Source: Saprospiraceae bacterium | GTDB lineage: Bacteria; Bacteroidota; Bacteroidia; Chitinophagales; Saprospiraceae | DNA: 64,000 bases | NCBI GenBank assembly: GCA_016714085.1 | Contig: JADJNW010000001.1 | Span: 620,001 to 684,000 of the forward strand | Direction of reading: 5' to 3' | Shown here: positions 32,215-41,441 of the stretch, one piece after another | How positions within the stretch are numbered: position 1 is the first letter of the stretch | Layout: each line of letters begins with the position of its first letter | Made by a program: the position numbers and the translations under genes | Notes under the pieces: model-generated | Seen by the model: the letters and a program-made list of their open reading frames with translations, nothing else | What the model was told of the DNA's origin: nothing | Database searches by the model: none

Positions 32215-34368
32215 ACATTTACAAAGTGGAAGTGGGCGAGTGCTGATATGAAAATGGACAAGAGCAAGGCAAAAGTGAAGATTTGCGTCAGCTGGAAGTA
32301 TGCGCCAGAACGAAAATATCATTGTTTCCATCAATGGGTCAGAATAAGACCATTTATCCAACGCAAGGAGTGGCAATGCCTGCGTCGAGTTCATTGTTCT
32401 GGCCAATGGTACTGCCAATAATGGCATTTGGGCGAAATTCCAGTACGACTTCCTGCCAGGATGAAGATAAATATCACACGCCTTATGCTTGCGTGCCGCC
32501 ACCGCCTTGTGAATTAGACATTTACAAAGTGGAAGTGGGTGAATGCTATTTGATCATAATGTGACAAGAGCAAGGCCAAAGTGAAGATTTGCGTCAGCTG
32601 GAAAATCCGCCGAGCGAAAATATCATTGTTTCCATCAACGGGCAGAATAAAACCATTTACCACGGCAATGCCAAGGATGGCAATGCCTGTGTCGAGTTCA
32701 TTGTTCTTGCCAATGGGACTGCCAATAATGGCATCTGGGCGAAGTTCCAGTACACGACTTCCTGCCAGGATGAAGATAAATATCACACGCCTTATGCTTG
32801 CGTGCCGCCACCGCCTTGTGAATTAGATATTTACAAAGTGGAAGTGAGTGAGTGCTATTTCGATCATAATGATTACAAGAGCAAGGCAAAAGTGAAGATT
32901 TGCGTCAGCTGGAAGTATGCGCCGAATGAAAATATCATTGTTTCCATTAATGGGCAGAACAAGACTATTTACACCAACGGCAATGCCAGTGGCAATGCCT
33001 GTGTCGAGTTCATTGTTCTTGCCAATGGTACTGCCAATAATGGCATTTGGGCGAAGTTCCAGTACACGACTTCCTGCCAGGATGAAGACAAATATCATAC
33101 GCCTTATGCTTGCGTGCCGCCACCGCCATGTGAATTAGATATTTACAAAGTGGAGGTGAGTGAGTGCTATTTCGATCATAATGATTACAAGAGCAAGGCA
33201 AAAGTGAAGATTTGCGTCAGCTGGAAGTATGCGCCGAATGAAAATATCATTGTTTCCATTAATGGGCAGAACAAGACTATTTACACCAACGGCAATGCCA
33301 GTGGCAATGCCTGTGTCGAGTTCATTGTTCTTGCCAATGGCACTTCCAATAATGGCATTTGGGCGAAGTTCCAGTACACGACTTCCTGCCAGGATGAAGA
33401 CAAATACCACACGCCTTATGCCTGCGTGCCGCCACCGCCTTGTGAATTAGACATTTACAAAGTGGAGGTCGGGCAATGCTATTTTGATCATAACGATTAC
33501 AAGAGCAAAGTAAAAGTGAAGGTATGTGTAAGCTGGAAGTATGCGCCTCCGGGTGAGAAGATTTTTGTACTCATTAGTGGACAGTACCGACACATTGTAC
33601 CGAACTACACTACTGGCAGTACTTGTGTGGAATTTGTAGTGCCTGCGGATGGAAGTCAATACAATGGCATCTGGGCAAGATTTGAGTATGATGACTCCTG
33701 CCAGGATGAAGCTTTCTACAATTCGCCTTATGGCTGTGTACCTACGCCAGAATGTGAGCTCGATATTTATAAAGTAGAAGTCGGTGAATGCTACTATGAA
33801 GATGGTCAAGCTAGAGCCAGACTCAAGGTGTGCGTTAGTTGGAAGTACGCGCCAAACGAGAATATCATTGTTTCTATTAATGGACAGAACAAAACCGTTT
33901 ACACGAACGGTAACGCCAGTGGCAATGCTTGCGTTGAGTTCATTGTTCCGGCGAATGGTACAAACAACAATGGTATTTGGGCTAAGTTCCAATATAAGAC
34001 TTCTTGTCAGGATGAAGACAAGTACCACACACCTTATCCTTGTCAACCGGTCCCTCAATGTGCAATTGACATTAAAAAAGTGGAAGTAAGCGAGTGTAGT
34101 GCTGATCCTACCACTGGTAAGAGTACAGCAACGCTGAAAGTTTGCGTAGCATGGAATAACGCTCCAGCAGGCAATAAGATCGTAGTTTCCATCAATGGGC
34201 AGAACAAGAGTTTTGTGCCAAGTGGTAACAGTGGTGAATACTGTGTTTATTTCACAGTGCCTGCAGACGGTTCTGCTAACAATGGCATTTGGGCAAAATT
34301 CGATCTTACTCCGATTTGTAATGATGAAGCTTTTTATAAAGCGCCTCAGTCTTGTCTGCCATTAGCTT
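30058..34368 (+). repeat. About fourteen coding tandem repeats of ~306-312 bp
   Basis: Unit starts (Cys codon of C-x-L-D-I-Y) are at 30058, 30370, 30676, 30982, 31288, 31594, 31900, 32205, 32509, 32815, 33127, 33439, 33751 and about 34060. Units 2-7 are of an ENGQ subtype (306 bp). Units 10-12 and 1 are of a YFDHNDYKSK subtype (312 bp). Units 13-14 and 1 are the most diverged. Central units are almost identical at the DNA level, implying recent duplication or gene conversion. Units 8 and 9 carry several indels. Confidence 0.92.
32205..32588 (+). pseudogene. Indel-damaged repeat units 8 and 9 of the giant protein
   Basis: Unit 8 begins like the ENGQ subtype (a TGA now interrupts GEC-YENGQ) and switches after ATGGACA to the KSKAKVK subtype, with further small indels. 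Unit 9 lacks bases in its YFDHNDYK segment. Neither keeps an open frame, yet both align with flanking units throughout. This links the two long frames into one gene. The subtype switch suggests either a recombinant unit or a mixed consensus of collapsed repeats. Confidence 0.65.
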
Positions 34369-35069
34369 GTGATTGTAACTTCGACTACCGTAGAGACACG
34401 ATCGTTGTGAAATTCAGTGCAGACTGCAAGAGCGTTTGCATCTGTTCCACTAAAGATATTTCCAACCTTGTCTTCGATTTTGGTGATGGATGCTTCCAGA
34501 ATTTTAATACCGATATTAAGAAGGAAGCTGGCGACCTGACAGGTAGCTTGAAGAAACAATTCTTCTATTTCAACCAGCCGATCAATGGTATTTGGGTGAA
34601 AGCAGGTAACAACAAGTGTTCTGATGTTCCAGAAACTCGGGGTTGTACAGATGGATCTGGTGTTGCTTGCTGCCCTGGTTGTGGCGAGTACTTTGAATGT
34701 GGCGACCCTGATAACTGGTCGAGAACTGCTGTTGAAAGCAGCGATGTAGAAGAAGCAGTTGTGTTGCCATTATTTGAAGATGCAAAAGTGAAGACCCTGG
34801 ATATAACATTGCCGAAAGAAGTGAAGGTATTCCCGAATCCGACTACGGACGAGTTGTATGTAGAATTGGGTGGATTTAAAGGTAGAGCTGCTCATATTCA
34901 AATCTTCAACACCGTTGGTCAATTGATGTCACAAGTTGAAATTGATAAGGTAGGTGAAGAAGCGACCCGCCTTGATGTGAGCAAACTCACCAGCGATATG
35001 TACTTCCTGAAAGTGTATGTCCCGAACGAAGGCGTGTTTACGCAGAAATTTATTGTTAGAAAGCAATAG
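32589..35069 (+). CDS. Giant tandem-repeat secreted protein, C-terminal part with T9SS domain
   Basis: Continues the repeats (units 9-14), then a diverged module (CDCNFDYRRDTIVVKFSADC to CSDVPETRGC), a short Cys-rich stretch (ACCPGCGEYFECGDPDNW), and a T9SS C-terminal domain starting EVKVFPNPTTDELYVEL and ending TQKFIVRKQ. The frame opens inside unit 9 without a genuine start. Joined to 29860 the whole protein would be about 1,735 residues. The sorting domain predicts export through the type IX system and display on, or release from, the cell surface. Adhesion or a structural surface layer is a guess from architecture. Confidence 0.87.
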   Translation: MRQLENPPSENIIVSINGQNKTIYHGNAKDGNACVEFIVLANGTANNGIWAKFQYTTSCQDEDKYHTPYACVPPPPCELDIYKVEVSECYFDHNDYKSKAKVKICVSWKYAPNENIIVSINGQNKTIYTNGNASGNACVEFIVLANGTANNGIWAKFQYTTSCQDEDKYHTPYACVPPPPCELDIYKVEVSECYFDHNDYKSKAKVKICVSWKYAPNENIIVSINGQNKTIYTNGNASGNACVEFIVLANGTSNNGIWAKFQYTTSCQDEDKYHTPYACVPPPPCELDIYKVEVGQCYFDHNDYKSKVKVKVCVSWKYAPPGEKIFVLISGQYRHIVPNYTTGSTCVEFVVPADGSQYNGIWARFEYDDSCQDEAFYNSPYGCVPTPECELDIYKVEVGECYYEDGQARARLKVCVSWKYAPNENIIVSINGQNKTVYTNGNASGNACVEFIVPANGTNNNGIWAKFQYKTSCQDEDKYHTPYPCQPVPQCAIDIKKVEVSECSADPTTGKSTATLKVCVAWNNAPAGNKIVVSINGQNKSFVPSGNSGEYCVYFTVPADGSANNGIWAKFDLTPICNDEAFYKAPQSCLPLACDCNFDYRRDTIVVKFSADCKSVCICSTKDISNLVFDFGDGCFQNFNTDIKKEAGDLTGSLKKQFFYFNQPINGIWVKAGNNKCSDVPETRGCTDGSGVACCPGCGEYFECGDPDNWSRTAVESSDVEEAVVLPLFEDAKVKTLDITLPKEVKVFPNPTTDELYVELGGFKGRAAHIQIFNTVGQLMSQVEIDKVGEEATRLDVSKLTSDMYFLKVYVPNEGVFTQKFIVRKQ

Positions 35070-35090
35070 TGTTTACTGTATGATGAGAAC

Positions 35091-35128
35091 GACTCCGGCA
35101 GCCCTTGTGGCTTGTCGGAGTCTTTTTT
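35091..35128 (+). terminator. Terminator of the giant repeat gene
   Basis: GACTCCGGCAGCCC pairs with GGCTTGTCGGAGTC (7 perfect base pairs plus an extended wobble stem, TTGT loop), followed by six T's. It starts 21 bp after the stop codon at 35069. Confidence 0.88.
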
Positions 35129-35176
35129 ATGTAATACCAAATTTTGTTATATTTATCTTTAAAAATATTTATAGCT

Positions 35177-35619
35177 ATGAAAATATTTATAATCACCTGC
35201 CTCACTTTTGCTTTCTATTACTTTTTAATACTTCATCCTTTGCCGTTATTGCATCTCAGAACGCAAGAATAGCAACCGTTCCCATTACGAATGATCATAA
35301 TAACATAAGTAAGACGCACAAACTTAGCCTCCGGGAAAAGTTATTTACTAAAATTTTACAAAAAGCGACAGAAAAATCAACAAATAATAAGCGCGGATTC
35401 CTATCGCTTATTATAGGTGGGGCAAGCCTTTTATTACTGCTGACGCCTGCTGCGGGTATCATTTTCTTCGCCAGTATCGCGGGGCTGATTTTTGGTATCC
35501 TCGGTTTGAAGCGCGACCAAAATAAAACAATGGCAATTATCGGACTGATAATCAATGGATTGATGATCATCTTGATTATAGCGGCCGTTGCGACGCTCTT
35601 TTCTTCGGGTTTATTTTGA
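35177..35619 (+). CDS. Small DUF4190-like membrane protein
   Basis: The C-terminal half has two long hydrophobic helices, GFLSLIIGGASLLLLLTPAA and IIGLIINGLMIILIIAAVA, separated by GLIFGILGLKRDQNKTMA. The G-x-x-L-G-x-x-x-K pattern between two helices is typical of DUF4190 proteins. The ATG at 35177 (MKIFIITCLTFAFYY) gives a good export signal but reaches the rest only through one indel near 35220, where T's are clustered. Without it the frame opens upstream with no plausible start. The linker (ATVPITNDHNNISKTHKLSL) is hydrophilic. Function unknown. Confidence 0.65.
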
Positions 35620-35743
35620 TAAAAAATTGCTTATGAACCAATGTCCACCGATTTTTATATCTTGAACCAGTATTTACAAATCGTCAGTGAATATTTGTAA
35701 GTAAAATATCAAATTATAATTTATTGCAATATTAATTTAGATT

Positions 35744-36889
35744 ATGAAAAAACGCTTTTACATCGGCTTATTGGGTATTCTATTATTTGAAATATTAAAT
35801 GTGTATTTTATTATGCCCATGCCTGGCAGTCAGCGTATGGAAAGCCTGGGGCTGGCGTATTTATTATATCGCTCTCGCTGGTTGTTTCGCATTGGTTTTG
35901 GATTGTTAATATTATTGGGAATAAGTAAAGCTTTTAGCATCAGGCATAAATGGATTCCGGGAATTATGATATTGATCGCCGGATTTATTATATATCAGTT
36001 TAATTTTGAAATGAAAGCAGATCAAATGTTCAAGCAGCCCCGGCAATTAATAATGTTATCAAATTCAGAAAATAAAGTTAATCATGATCGTATCATATTG
36101 GGTATTGAATATAATGGCGAAGCAAAAGCTTATCCGATTCAGTTTTTATCTTATCATCATCAAGTGCGCGATCATATTGGCGGCAAGCCGATTATGGTGA
36201 CGTATTGCAATGTATGCCGCTCGGGGCGCGTGTTTGAGCCTTTGGTAAATGGAAAATTGGAGGAATTCAGATTGGTGGGCATGGATCATTTCAATGCGAT
36301 GTTTGAAGATAAAACGACGAAAAGCTGGTGGCGACAAGAGAATGGCGAAGCCGTGACCGGGCGCCTGAAAGGTGCTTTCCTGCCGGAGTTTCCTTCTACG
36401 CAAATTACATTAAAACAATGGCTAATATTATATCCTAATAGTTTGGTTATGCAGTCGGATGAAGCGTCTGTTATGAATTATGACTCGCTGGCGAGATTTG
36501 AGCAAGGCAAAAGCACAGGTGATCTCACGCGCACGGATAGCCTTTCCTGGCAAGATAAATCCTGGATTATTGGCATTCAAATCGGTGATCAAAGTAAAGC
36601 CTATGATTGGAATTACTTAAAGAAAGAACGCATGATACAGGATATAATAAATAACCAGTCAATTATAATTGTATTGGACAGTGATGATAAAAGTTTTGCT
36701 GCTTTTGCAAAAGACAATGTAAATGATGAAGTTTTATTACAATATGATACACTCTTTATAAATCATCAGCCTTATGATTTGTATGGACGCCCATTTAATT
36801 CAACTGCTCCAGCATTAAAAAAAGTAAATGCATATCAGGAATTTTGGCATAGTTGGCTTACTTTTCATCCAAAAACAGAAAAATATTAA
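35744..36889 (+). CDS. DUF3179 domain-containing membrane protein
   Basis: A 381-residue protein. The N-terminus has about three hydrophobic segments (MKKRFYIGLLGILLFEIL, FRIGFGLLILLGIS, WIPGIMILIAGFIIYQF). The large soluble part matches DUF3179: DRIILGIEYNGEAKAYPIQF, LSYHHQVRDHIGGKPIMVTY, the Cys-containing CNVCRSGRVFEP, TKSWWRQENGEAVTG, and the late NAYQEFWHSWLTFHP. The family is widespread, of unknown function, with the N-C-x-x-C motif often proposed to bind metal or act in redox. It is a lone plus-strand gene convergent with the TonB receptor. Confidence 0.88.
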   Translation: MKKRFYIGLLGILLFEILNVYFIMPMPGSQRMESLGLAYLLYRSRWLFRIGFGLLILLGISKAFSIRHKWIPGIMILIAGFIIYQFNFEMKADQMFKQPRQLIMLSNSENKVNHDRIILGIEYNGEAKAYPIQFLSYHHQVRDHIGGKPIMVTYCNVCRSGRVFEPLVNGKLEEFRLVGMDHFNAMFEDKTTKSWWRQENGEAVTGRLKGAFLPEFPSTQITLKQWLILYPNSLVMQSDEASVMNYDSLARFEQGKSTGDLTRTDSLSWQDKSWIIGIQIGDQSKAYDWNYLKKERMIQDIINNQSIIIVLDSDDKSFAAFAKDNVNDEVLLQYDTLFINHQPYDLYGRPFNSTAPALKKVNAYQEFWHSWLTFHPKTEKY

Positions 36890-36947
36890 AATAATATTAC
36901 AAATCTATAAAGATTTAGTAAGCCTACGGTTTGTAAATATTATACCC

Positions 36948-39164
36948 TTATAATTTCACCCCAAAAGTCAGTACCATGGAGCGGCCATCTGAGCTCCATA
37001 CACCCGGCCCGGGATAACCCGATGGGCGTTTGGTGAAGTATTGCTCGTCGGTCAGGTTGTTTACACTCAGGCGAACCGTGTAGCGCTGGGCGATACGCAC
37101 CGAAGCATTTACATCCCATAAGCTATAAGCCGGCACGATGCCTGCGCCGCCGTTGGCAGTGGGTTGCACGGTGTTGAGCGCATCAGAAAAACTTTTATCT
37201 ACATAACTATATTGTAATACCGCACTAAATGGACCGGCCCAAAATTGTAAGCCATTTCGACTCATCCAACGGGGTACGGTTTCAAGGCGATTGCCAGTGA
37301 TGTCGCGGTTTTCACCATTCACGACTGCCGAACCTTTGAGGTACTCCGCATCAAAATAGGAGGTGGATGTAAAGAAAGATAAATTCCAGTTTTCAGGATA
37401 AAAACTCAGCAACTGCAAGGGTTTTACCTCAGCGTAAGCTTCTACGCCTCTGGTGCGGCTGTCGCCCACATTGGTTTTGAAAACATAAGCATCGCCGTTG
37501 CTATCTTCCAAAATTAAACTACCGATACGATTATTATATTGAATTTGAAAAATGCCCAAATCATAATGTAATGCGCCATTCCAGACACTGCCATTGATAC
37601 CCGCTTCGGCGTTGTAACCAAAAGCATCTTCAAGGTTTGGATCCGTTACATCCAAAGCGGTTGGTGGAATTACATCTGCAAAAATAACAGGGCGATACGC
37701 TTGCGACCAGCCAGCATATACGCGGTTTTTATCGTTGATTTTGTATTGCACATTCGCGCCCAGGAGCGGAAACATATGTTCGATCTCCAGTGGTACTTTA
37801 TCTTCTTCATAATATCGAATGTAACCTTCCATTTTAGTGATACCGCTTTCCATACGAACGCCGGGGATGAACGCTAATTTTGAGGTGATGTACAGCAGGT
37901 TTTCAGCGAAAAACGCTACATTCTGGGTTTTGTAATGCAAATTCCGACCCCAATCACTTATGATATCAATATTATAATCAAAGCCCGTTGTGCCTTGTCC
38001 TTGCTGGCGGCGATGCAAGTTATTATTGATATAACGAACACCCGTAGAAACCGTATTTTTTAATTTTCCGATCTGATAATTATGCGTCAAGCGCAATTCT
38101 GAAGTATAACTATTAAATCGGTCGATGTCCACCTGGCGCGGTTTGTAAGCATTCGTCGCAGGATCAATCGCATCGAGCGTATTCGCAAAGCCAATAAATT
38201 GAACGCTGCTGCGCGTACCCAAAACGGCCGAAGTAATAAAATTGAGATGCGTATTTGCACCGATTTTCCAATCAAAAGTAAAAGACGGAAGATAAATATC
38301 AGGATTGAAATAACTGCGCTGTCGCGTTGCCTGGCGCGGATTTTCATAAAACATGCTATCCGTGAGCGGCCCGGGAATGCGGAATAAATAAGTCGAGCGA
38401 CCGAGTTCAGCTTTTAATGTAATATTTTTATTTACTTGATATTGCAACATTCCATATTGCGCTTCCGATTCAGACGCTGCGCCATCTCGATAGCCATCTG
38501 AAACGCGCTTTTGAAAATAAGCATGATAACTCCATTTATCTAATTTACCGCCAATAGCATTATACGTACTAAATAAACCAAAAGAACCAAGCGAACTCAA
38601 GCTTTCAAAGCCAATCTTTTTAGTCGTATCCGGTTCTTTTATAATATAATTAACCATACCGCCGAATTGCGCACCATATTGCAAAGCCGCTGTACCCCGC
38701 ACCATTTCTACGCGCTGAACCGCTTCCATCGGCACGCTGTAATGACTCGCCGGGTAGCCGTACATATCAGAATTAGTCATAATACCATTCTGCCGAACAT
38801 TATATTCCCAGGAGCGATGCGGATCAAGCCCTCTGGTCGCTATATTTAGTTGATTACCAGAACCATCCATATCATAAACAAAAACACCAGGCACTTTAGC
38901 AAAAATTTGCCGCCCCACTTTCTCAGAAAGATGTGCATTCAAATCTGCGACGCTAATGATTTCATTTTTTTTACCCGCCATGATATACGTGCCTTGTACA
39001 TCGGGCAAGCGTCTTACCTCTTGATTTTGGCGTTCCGTCGCCACTACGATTTCGCGCAGGCGACCTTCGAGCGTTTCCAGGGCAATATTTTCTAATATGA
39101 TTTCAGCGCCGGAAACCGATATTTTTTGCTGTAAAGTGCGATAACCAATATAAGAAATCGTCAT
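36948..39164 (-). CDS. TonB-dependent receptor, main part (frameshifted gene)
   Basis: Outer-membrane active transporter of the FecA/iron-siderophore type. After the end of the carboxypeptidase-like domain (MTISYIGYRTLQQKISV) come a TonB-box-like stretch and the plug domain: FAKVPGVFVYDMDGSGNQLN, ATRGLDPHRSWEYNVRQNG, VQRVEMVRGTAALQYGAQFGG. The 22-strand barrel follows and ends with LSVNNLTDEQYFTKRPSGYP and a C-terminal VLTFGVKL. The first residues are in the next fragment; a missing G near 39209 separates them. Full length would be about 805 residues. The neighbouring lipoprotein of the vanadium-haloperoxidase family is on the same strand, upstream. Confidence 0.92.
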   Translation of the reverse strand: MTISYIGYRTLQQKISVSGAEIILENIALETLEGRLREIVVATERQNQEVRRLPDVQGTYIMAGKKNEIISVADLNAHLSEKVGRQIFAKVPGVFVYDMDGSGNQLNIATRGLDPHRSWEYNVRQNGIMTNSDMYGYPASHYSVPMEAVQRVEMVRGTAALQYGAQFGGMVNYIIKEPDTTKKIGFESLSSLGSFGLFSTYNAIGGKLDKWSYHAYFQKRVSDGYRDGAASESEAQYGMLQYQVNKNITLKAELGRSTYLFRIPGPLTDSMFYENPRQATRQRSYFNPDIYLPSFTFDWKIGANTHLNFITSAVLGTRSSVQFIGFANTLDAIDPATNAYKPRQVDIDRFNSYTSELRLTHNYQIGKLKNTVSTGVRYINNNLHRRQQGQGTTGFDYNIDIISDWGRNLHYKTQNVAFFAENLLYITSKLAFIPGVRMESGITKMEGYIRYYEEDKVPLEIEHMFPLLGANVQYKINDKNRVYAGWSQAYRPVIFADVIPPTALDVTDPNLEDAFGYNAEAGINGSVWNGALHYDLGIFQIQYNNRIGSLILEDSNGDAYVFKTNVGDSRTRGVEAYAEVKPLQLLSFYPENWNLSFFTSTSYFDAEYLKGSAVVNGENRDITGNRLETVPRWMSRNGLQFWAGPFSAVLQYSYVDKSFSDALNTVQPTANGGAGIVPAYSLWDVNASVRIAQRYTVRLSVNNLTDEQYFTKRPSGYPGPGVWSSDGRSMVLTFGVKL

Positions 39165-39373
39165 CGTGTAGTCGCCTTGCGGAATTTCCTGAATGCTGAA
39201 AGCACCTTTTCATTGGTGAAAGCACCTTTTTTGATCTCTATCAATTGAACGTGAGCACCTACTAATGGTGTGCCGTCATCTGCTATAATTCTACCTTTTA
39301 ATATGGTGGACTGGGTGAATGTAATAAAGCTAAATAAACATAATAAAATAGTAAAAAAAGCTTTAAGATTCAT
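39161..39373 (-). CDS. TonB-dependent receptor, N-terminal signal and domain start
   Basis: Signal peptide MNLKAFFTILLCLFSFITF followed by STILKGRIIADDGTPLVGAH, the start of a carboxypeptidase-regulatory-like domain. After KKGAFTNEK the frame goes astray; a single extra G near 39209 restores GAFSIQEIPQGDYTMTISYI and joins the main receptor fragment. It is therefore the 5' end of that gene and not an independent protein. Confidence 0.82.
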   Translation of the reverse strand: MNLKAFFTILLCLFSFITFTQSTILKGRIIADDGTPLVGAHVQLIEIKKGAFTNEKVLSAFRKFRKATTR

Positions 39374-39467
39374 TTATTACAGGTTTTTGAATTGGTATAA
39401 AACGAGTATTAACAAGGGCTGCCGACCCGAAATCTTGAATCGGCAGCATATCATAAATTAGTAAAAT

Positions 39468-40487
39468 TTATTTCTTCCAGGGTAACTGATCTACCTTGCG
39501 GGCAATACTATAACCCAAGTTGACGCCCTCTTCTGAATCCATGCGGAAGTGTACACCCAGCGGGATTCGAGAGTAAGCGTTTTCTGCTGCCATCTCTGAA
39601 AATGCTTTGTAAGAACGAGGCGTGCCAAGAAAATCAACCCGACTTTCGTGTGAGCGATCCACCATAGCATAATTATCACCAAAAATGCTAGCCGTAGCGC
39701 CTGCCCCCGCAGCGCCAAAAGTAGCGTGGCCAGATGGATAAGCAGGAAAGCTTGGTGTAAACCACAAATGAGGCTCCCAGCTTGGGTCTATTTCGCGGCG
39801 GATATAGGTCACTGGCCGCTCTATATTATAAATATATTTAGAATACCAAGCTGCTACTCCAGCATCATTCAGCGCTAAACCAACTTTAGCCGCAGTATAA
39901 ACCGCCAATTCCAAATCTGCTTTCTTCTCTCTCAATACTTGATTTGGAATGACCATAAAGCGTGTAGGTGGCGAGAATGTTACATTTACTACATCATCAC
40001 TCCAATATTCAGCAATCCATTGCTCTTCGTAATCCAGCGCTGGCGTATTTTTCTGATATACTTCCAATGCTTGCTTATAAATCGGCGAATTCTTATCCGT
40101 GCTATATTCCAGTGGTGCTGCGCAGAGTCTTTCATCGCCTTTGATGGCAAAGGTGCGTGTGTTGCCCCAAGCAGGGAACATAGCGGCCCCGAGGTCAGGA
40201 TAAGTAGGTTCCCATAAACCAGGCCCTGTGGGCGGAACATAACTAGCCGGGCGAGCATTGCGGAAAGCATCATGACCGATAAGATCGGTGGCCGACCAAT
40301 TATAAACTGCTTCTGCTACTTTCTGTCCGTAATTCTTGGAGCGTTCAAAAATATCTCTTGGAATGCCTTGATTTTCAAGAAATTCTACATCAAATTGAGC
40401 TTCGGTAGAAGCAATTTTGTAGCGCAACTCCGCAGAAACGTGTGGGAAGAAACGCTTCATCAGATAGCCATAAGAAGCATTTACCAC
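39468..40487 (-). CDS. Vanadium-dependent haloperoxidase/PAP2-like protein, main part
   Basis: Family of membrane-external phosphatase/haloperoxidase proteins binding phosphate or vanadate. The motifs are present: FPAYPSGHATFGAAGAGA (phosphate-binding SGH) and YSRIPLGVHFRMDSEEG, the S-R-x-x-x-G-x-H-x-x-x-D block with the catalytic histidine. An earlier arginine/lysine motif falls in VTYIRREIDPSWEP. The true N-terminus, a lipoprotein signal, lies in the adjacent frame (40481-40843), so one indel near 40490 splits the gene. Whether it acts as a haloperoxidase or a phosphatase cannot be told from sequence. Confidence 0.85.
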   Translation of the reverse strand: MVNASYGYLMKRFFPHVSAELRYKIASTEAQFDVEFLENQGIPRDIFERSKNYGQKVAEAVYNWSATDLIGHDAFRNARPASYVPPTGPGLWEPTYPDLGAAMFPAWGNTRTFAIKGDERLCAAPLEYSTDKNSPIYKQALEVYQKNTPALDYEEQWIAEYWSDDVVNVTFSPPTRFMVIPNQVLREKKADLELAVYTAAKVGLALNDAGVAAWYSKYIYNIERPVTYIRREIDPSWEPHLWFTPSFPAYPSGHATFGAAGAGATASIFGDNYAMVDRSHESRVDFLGTPRSYKAFSEMAAENAYSRIPLGVHFRMDSEEGVNLGYSIARKVDQLPWKK

Positions 40488-40843
40488 CAGAAACAGTGAT
40501 AGACTACACCTTGCTCCACATTTGGAATATCCAATCCTTCCGATCTGTAAACAGACTCCAGTGAATTGTATTCCGGCATAGCGCTCACTACGGATTCATA
40601 AGCGGATAAGCCCAAATAGGCCAAGGCGCGTGGCGCAGGCCCAGGGCGGTATCCTGGAGCAAAGCGTTCTACATCTGCAAAAACATTGTTCCAACGGATC
40701 ACAACATCACCATCGTAATCTTCTGCAAGGGCAGTTTCAATAGAAAATTCGTCATCGTCAGGGTCGCAGGCAACAAAAACAAGTACCATCGTTAAAAGCA
40801 TGACCAATGGGGTCGGTTTGAGTAAAAGTTTCCACGTGCTCAT
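40481..40843 (-). CDS. Vanadium-haloperoxidase-like lipoprotein, N-terminal part
   Basis: MSTWKLLLKP then a hydrophobic stretch ending in the lipobox VFVAC (C26), followed by the acidic DPDDDEF. VIRWNNVFADVERFAPGYRP and PRALAYLGLSAYESVV are the usual opening of bacterial PAP2/haloperoxidase proteins. The frame ends in VVYHCFWW, where the neighbouring frame continues with VNASYGYLMKRFFPHVS. It would be anchored in a membrane facing the periplasm or surface. The full protein would have about 460 residues. Confidence 0.82.
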   Translation of the reverse strand: MSTWKLLLKPTPLVMLLTMVLVFVACDPDDDEFSIETALAEDYDGDVVIRWNNVFADVERFAPGYRPGPAPRALAYLGLSAYESVVSAMPEYNSLESVYRSEGLDIPNVEQGVVYHCFWW

Positions 40844-41384
40844 GGATAAATTGGGTTTAAAATTTTAGGAAATATGTTAAAAAATGCAACTATGATGAAC
40901 ATAAACCGTATAGTCTATTGTATGTGCAGCTTTGTCAGCGACAACAATAACTTACAGCTATGCAAGCACAGCCAATACAAGTGTTTGGATTAACAATGAA
41001 ATTTTTAGATGTAGATAGGTATATCTAGTAAAAAACAAAATACGAGAACAACCGCTGGAGGGATAGCTTAATTGTTCACTTGAAATGCTTAGAATAATTT
41101 AGTTGTAGAAGGCTCAAAACTCGAGGAAAACTTCTGATTCAAGATGAATTTTATTCAAATTATTGATTCAGAACATTTTATGGAAATAAAAGTCGTAATG
41201 CGGACTCTTTAATACAAAGATAACACGTAATGAATGATTTATGCAATAGCTACCCTTAAATTTTTTTATAAAAATTTATTTTTATATATTTCATTCTTGT
41301 TTGCCAAAGCAAAAAACCATCTTCATTCTTCTCTTTTAGCATTTCTTTAACGCTGGACAAACCCTTATTCCTCTGTGAAGCCCT
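40844..41384. other. Gene-free AT-rich intergenic region
   Basis: About 540 bp between the divergent haloperoxidase-like and PIG-L deacetylase genes. No gene, repeat family or RNA was recognised; it probably holds both promoters. Confidence 0.45.
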
Positions 41385-41392
41385 TATATTTG
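41385..41392 (+). promoter_or_regulatory. Candidate -7 box for the PIG-L deacetylase gene
   Basis: TATATTTG fits TAnnTTTG exactly and lies 50 bp ahead of the chosen ATG at 41442. No good -33 TTTG is present at the usual distance. Confidence 0.4.
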
Positions 41393-41441
41393 CTTCTTAT
41401 CAAAATTGAAACACCAATTGTCAATCAAAATATTTTTGACC

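Noticed and set aside
30013..32786. Series of open frames antisense to and out of frame with the giant repeat gene
   Set aside because: They recur with the repeat period and mirror the coding frame; they lack signals and family features, so they are shadows of the real gene.
30058..34368. Regular long repeats considered as a CRISPR array or rRNA-like repeat
   Set aside because: The units are 306-312 bp, have no spacers, and translate in one frame into a conserved protein module with signal peptide and T9SS domain.
39197..39230. 20-bp direct duplication TGAAAGCACCTTTT considered as a target-site duplication or insertion
   Set aside because: It encodes a natural KGAF repeat in the carboxypeptidase-like domain; only one base is missing next to it.
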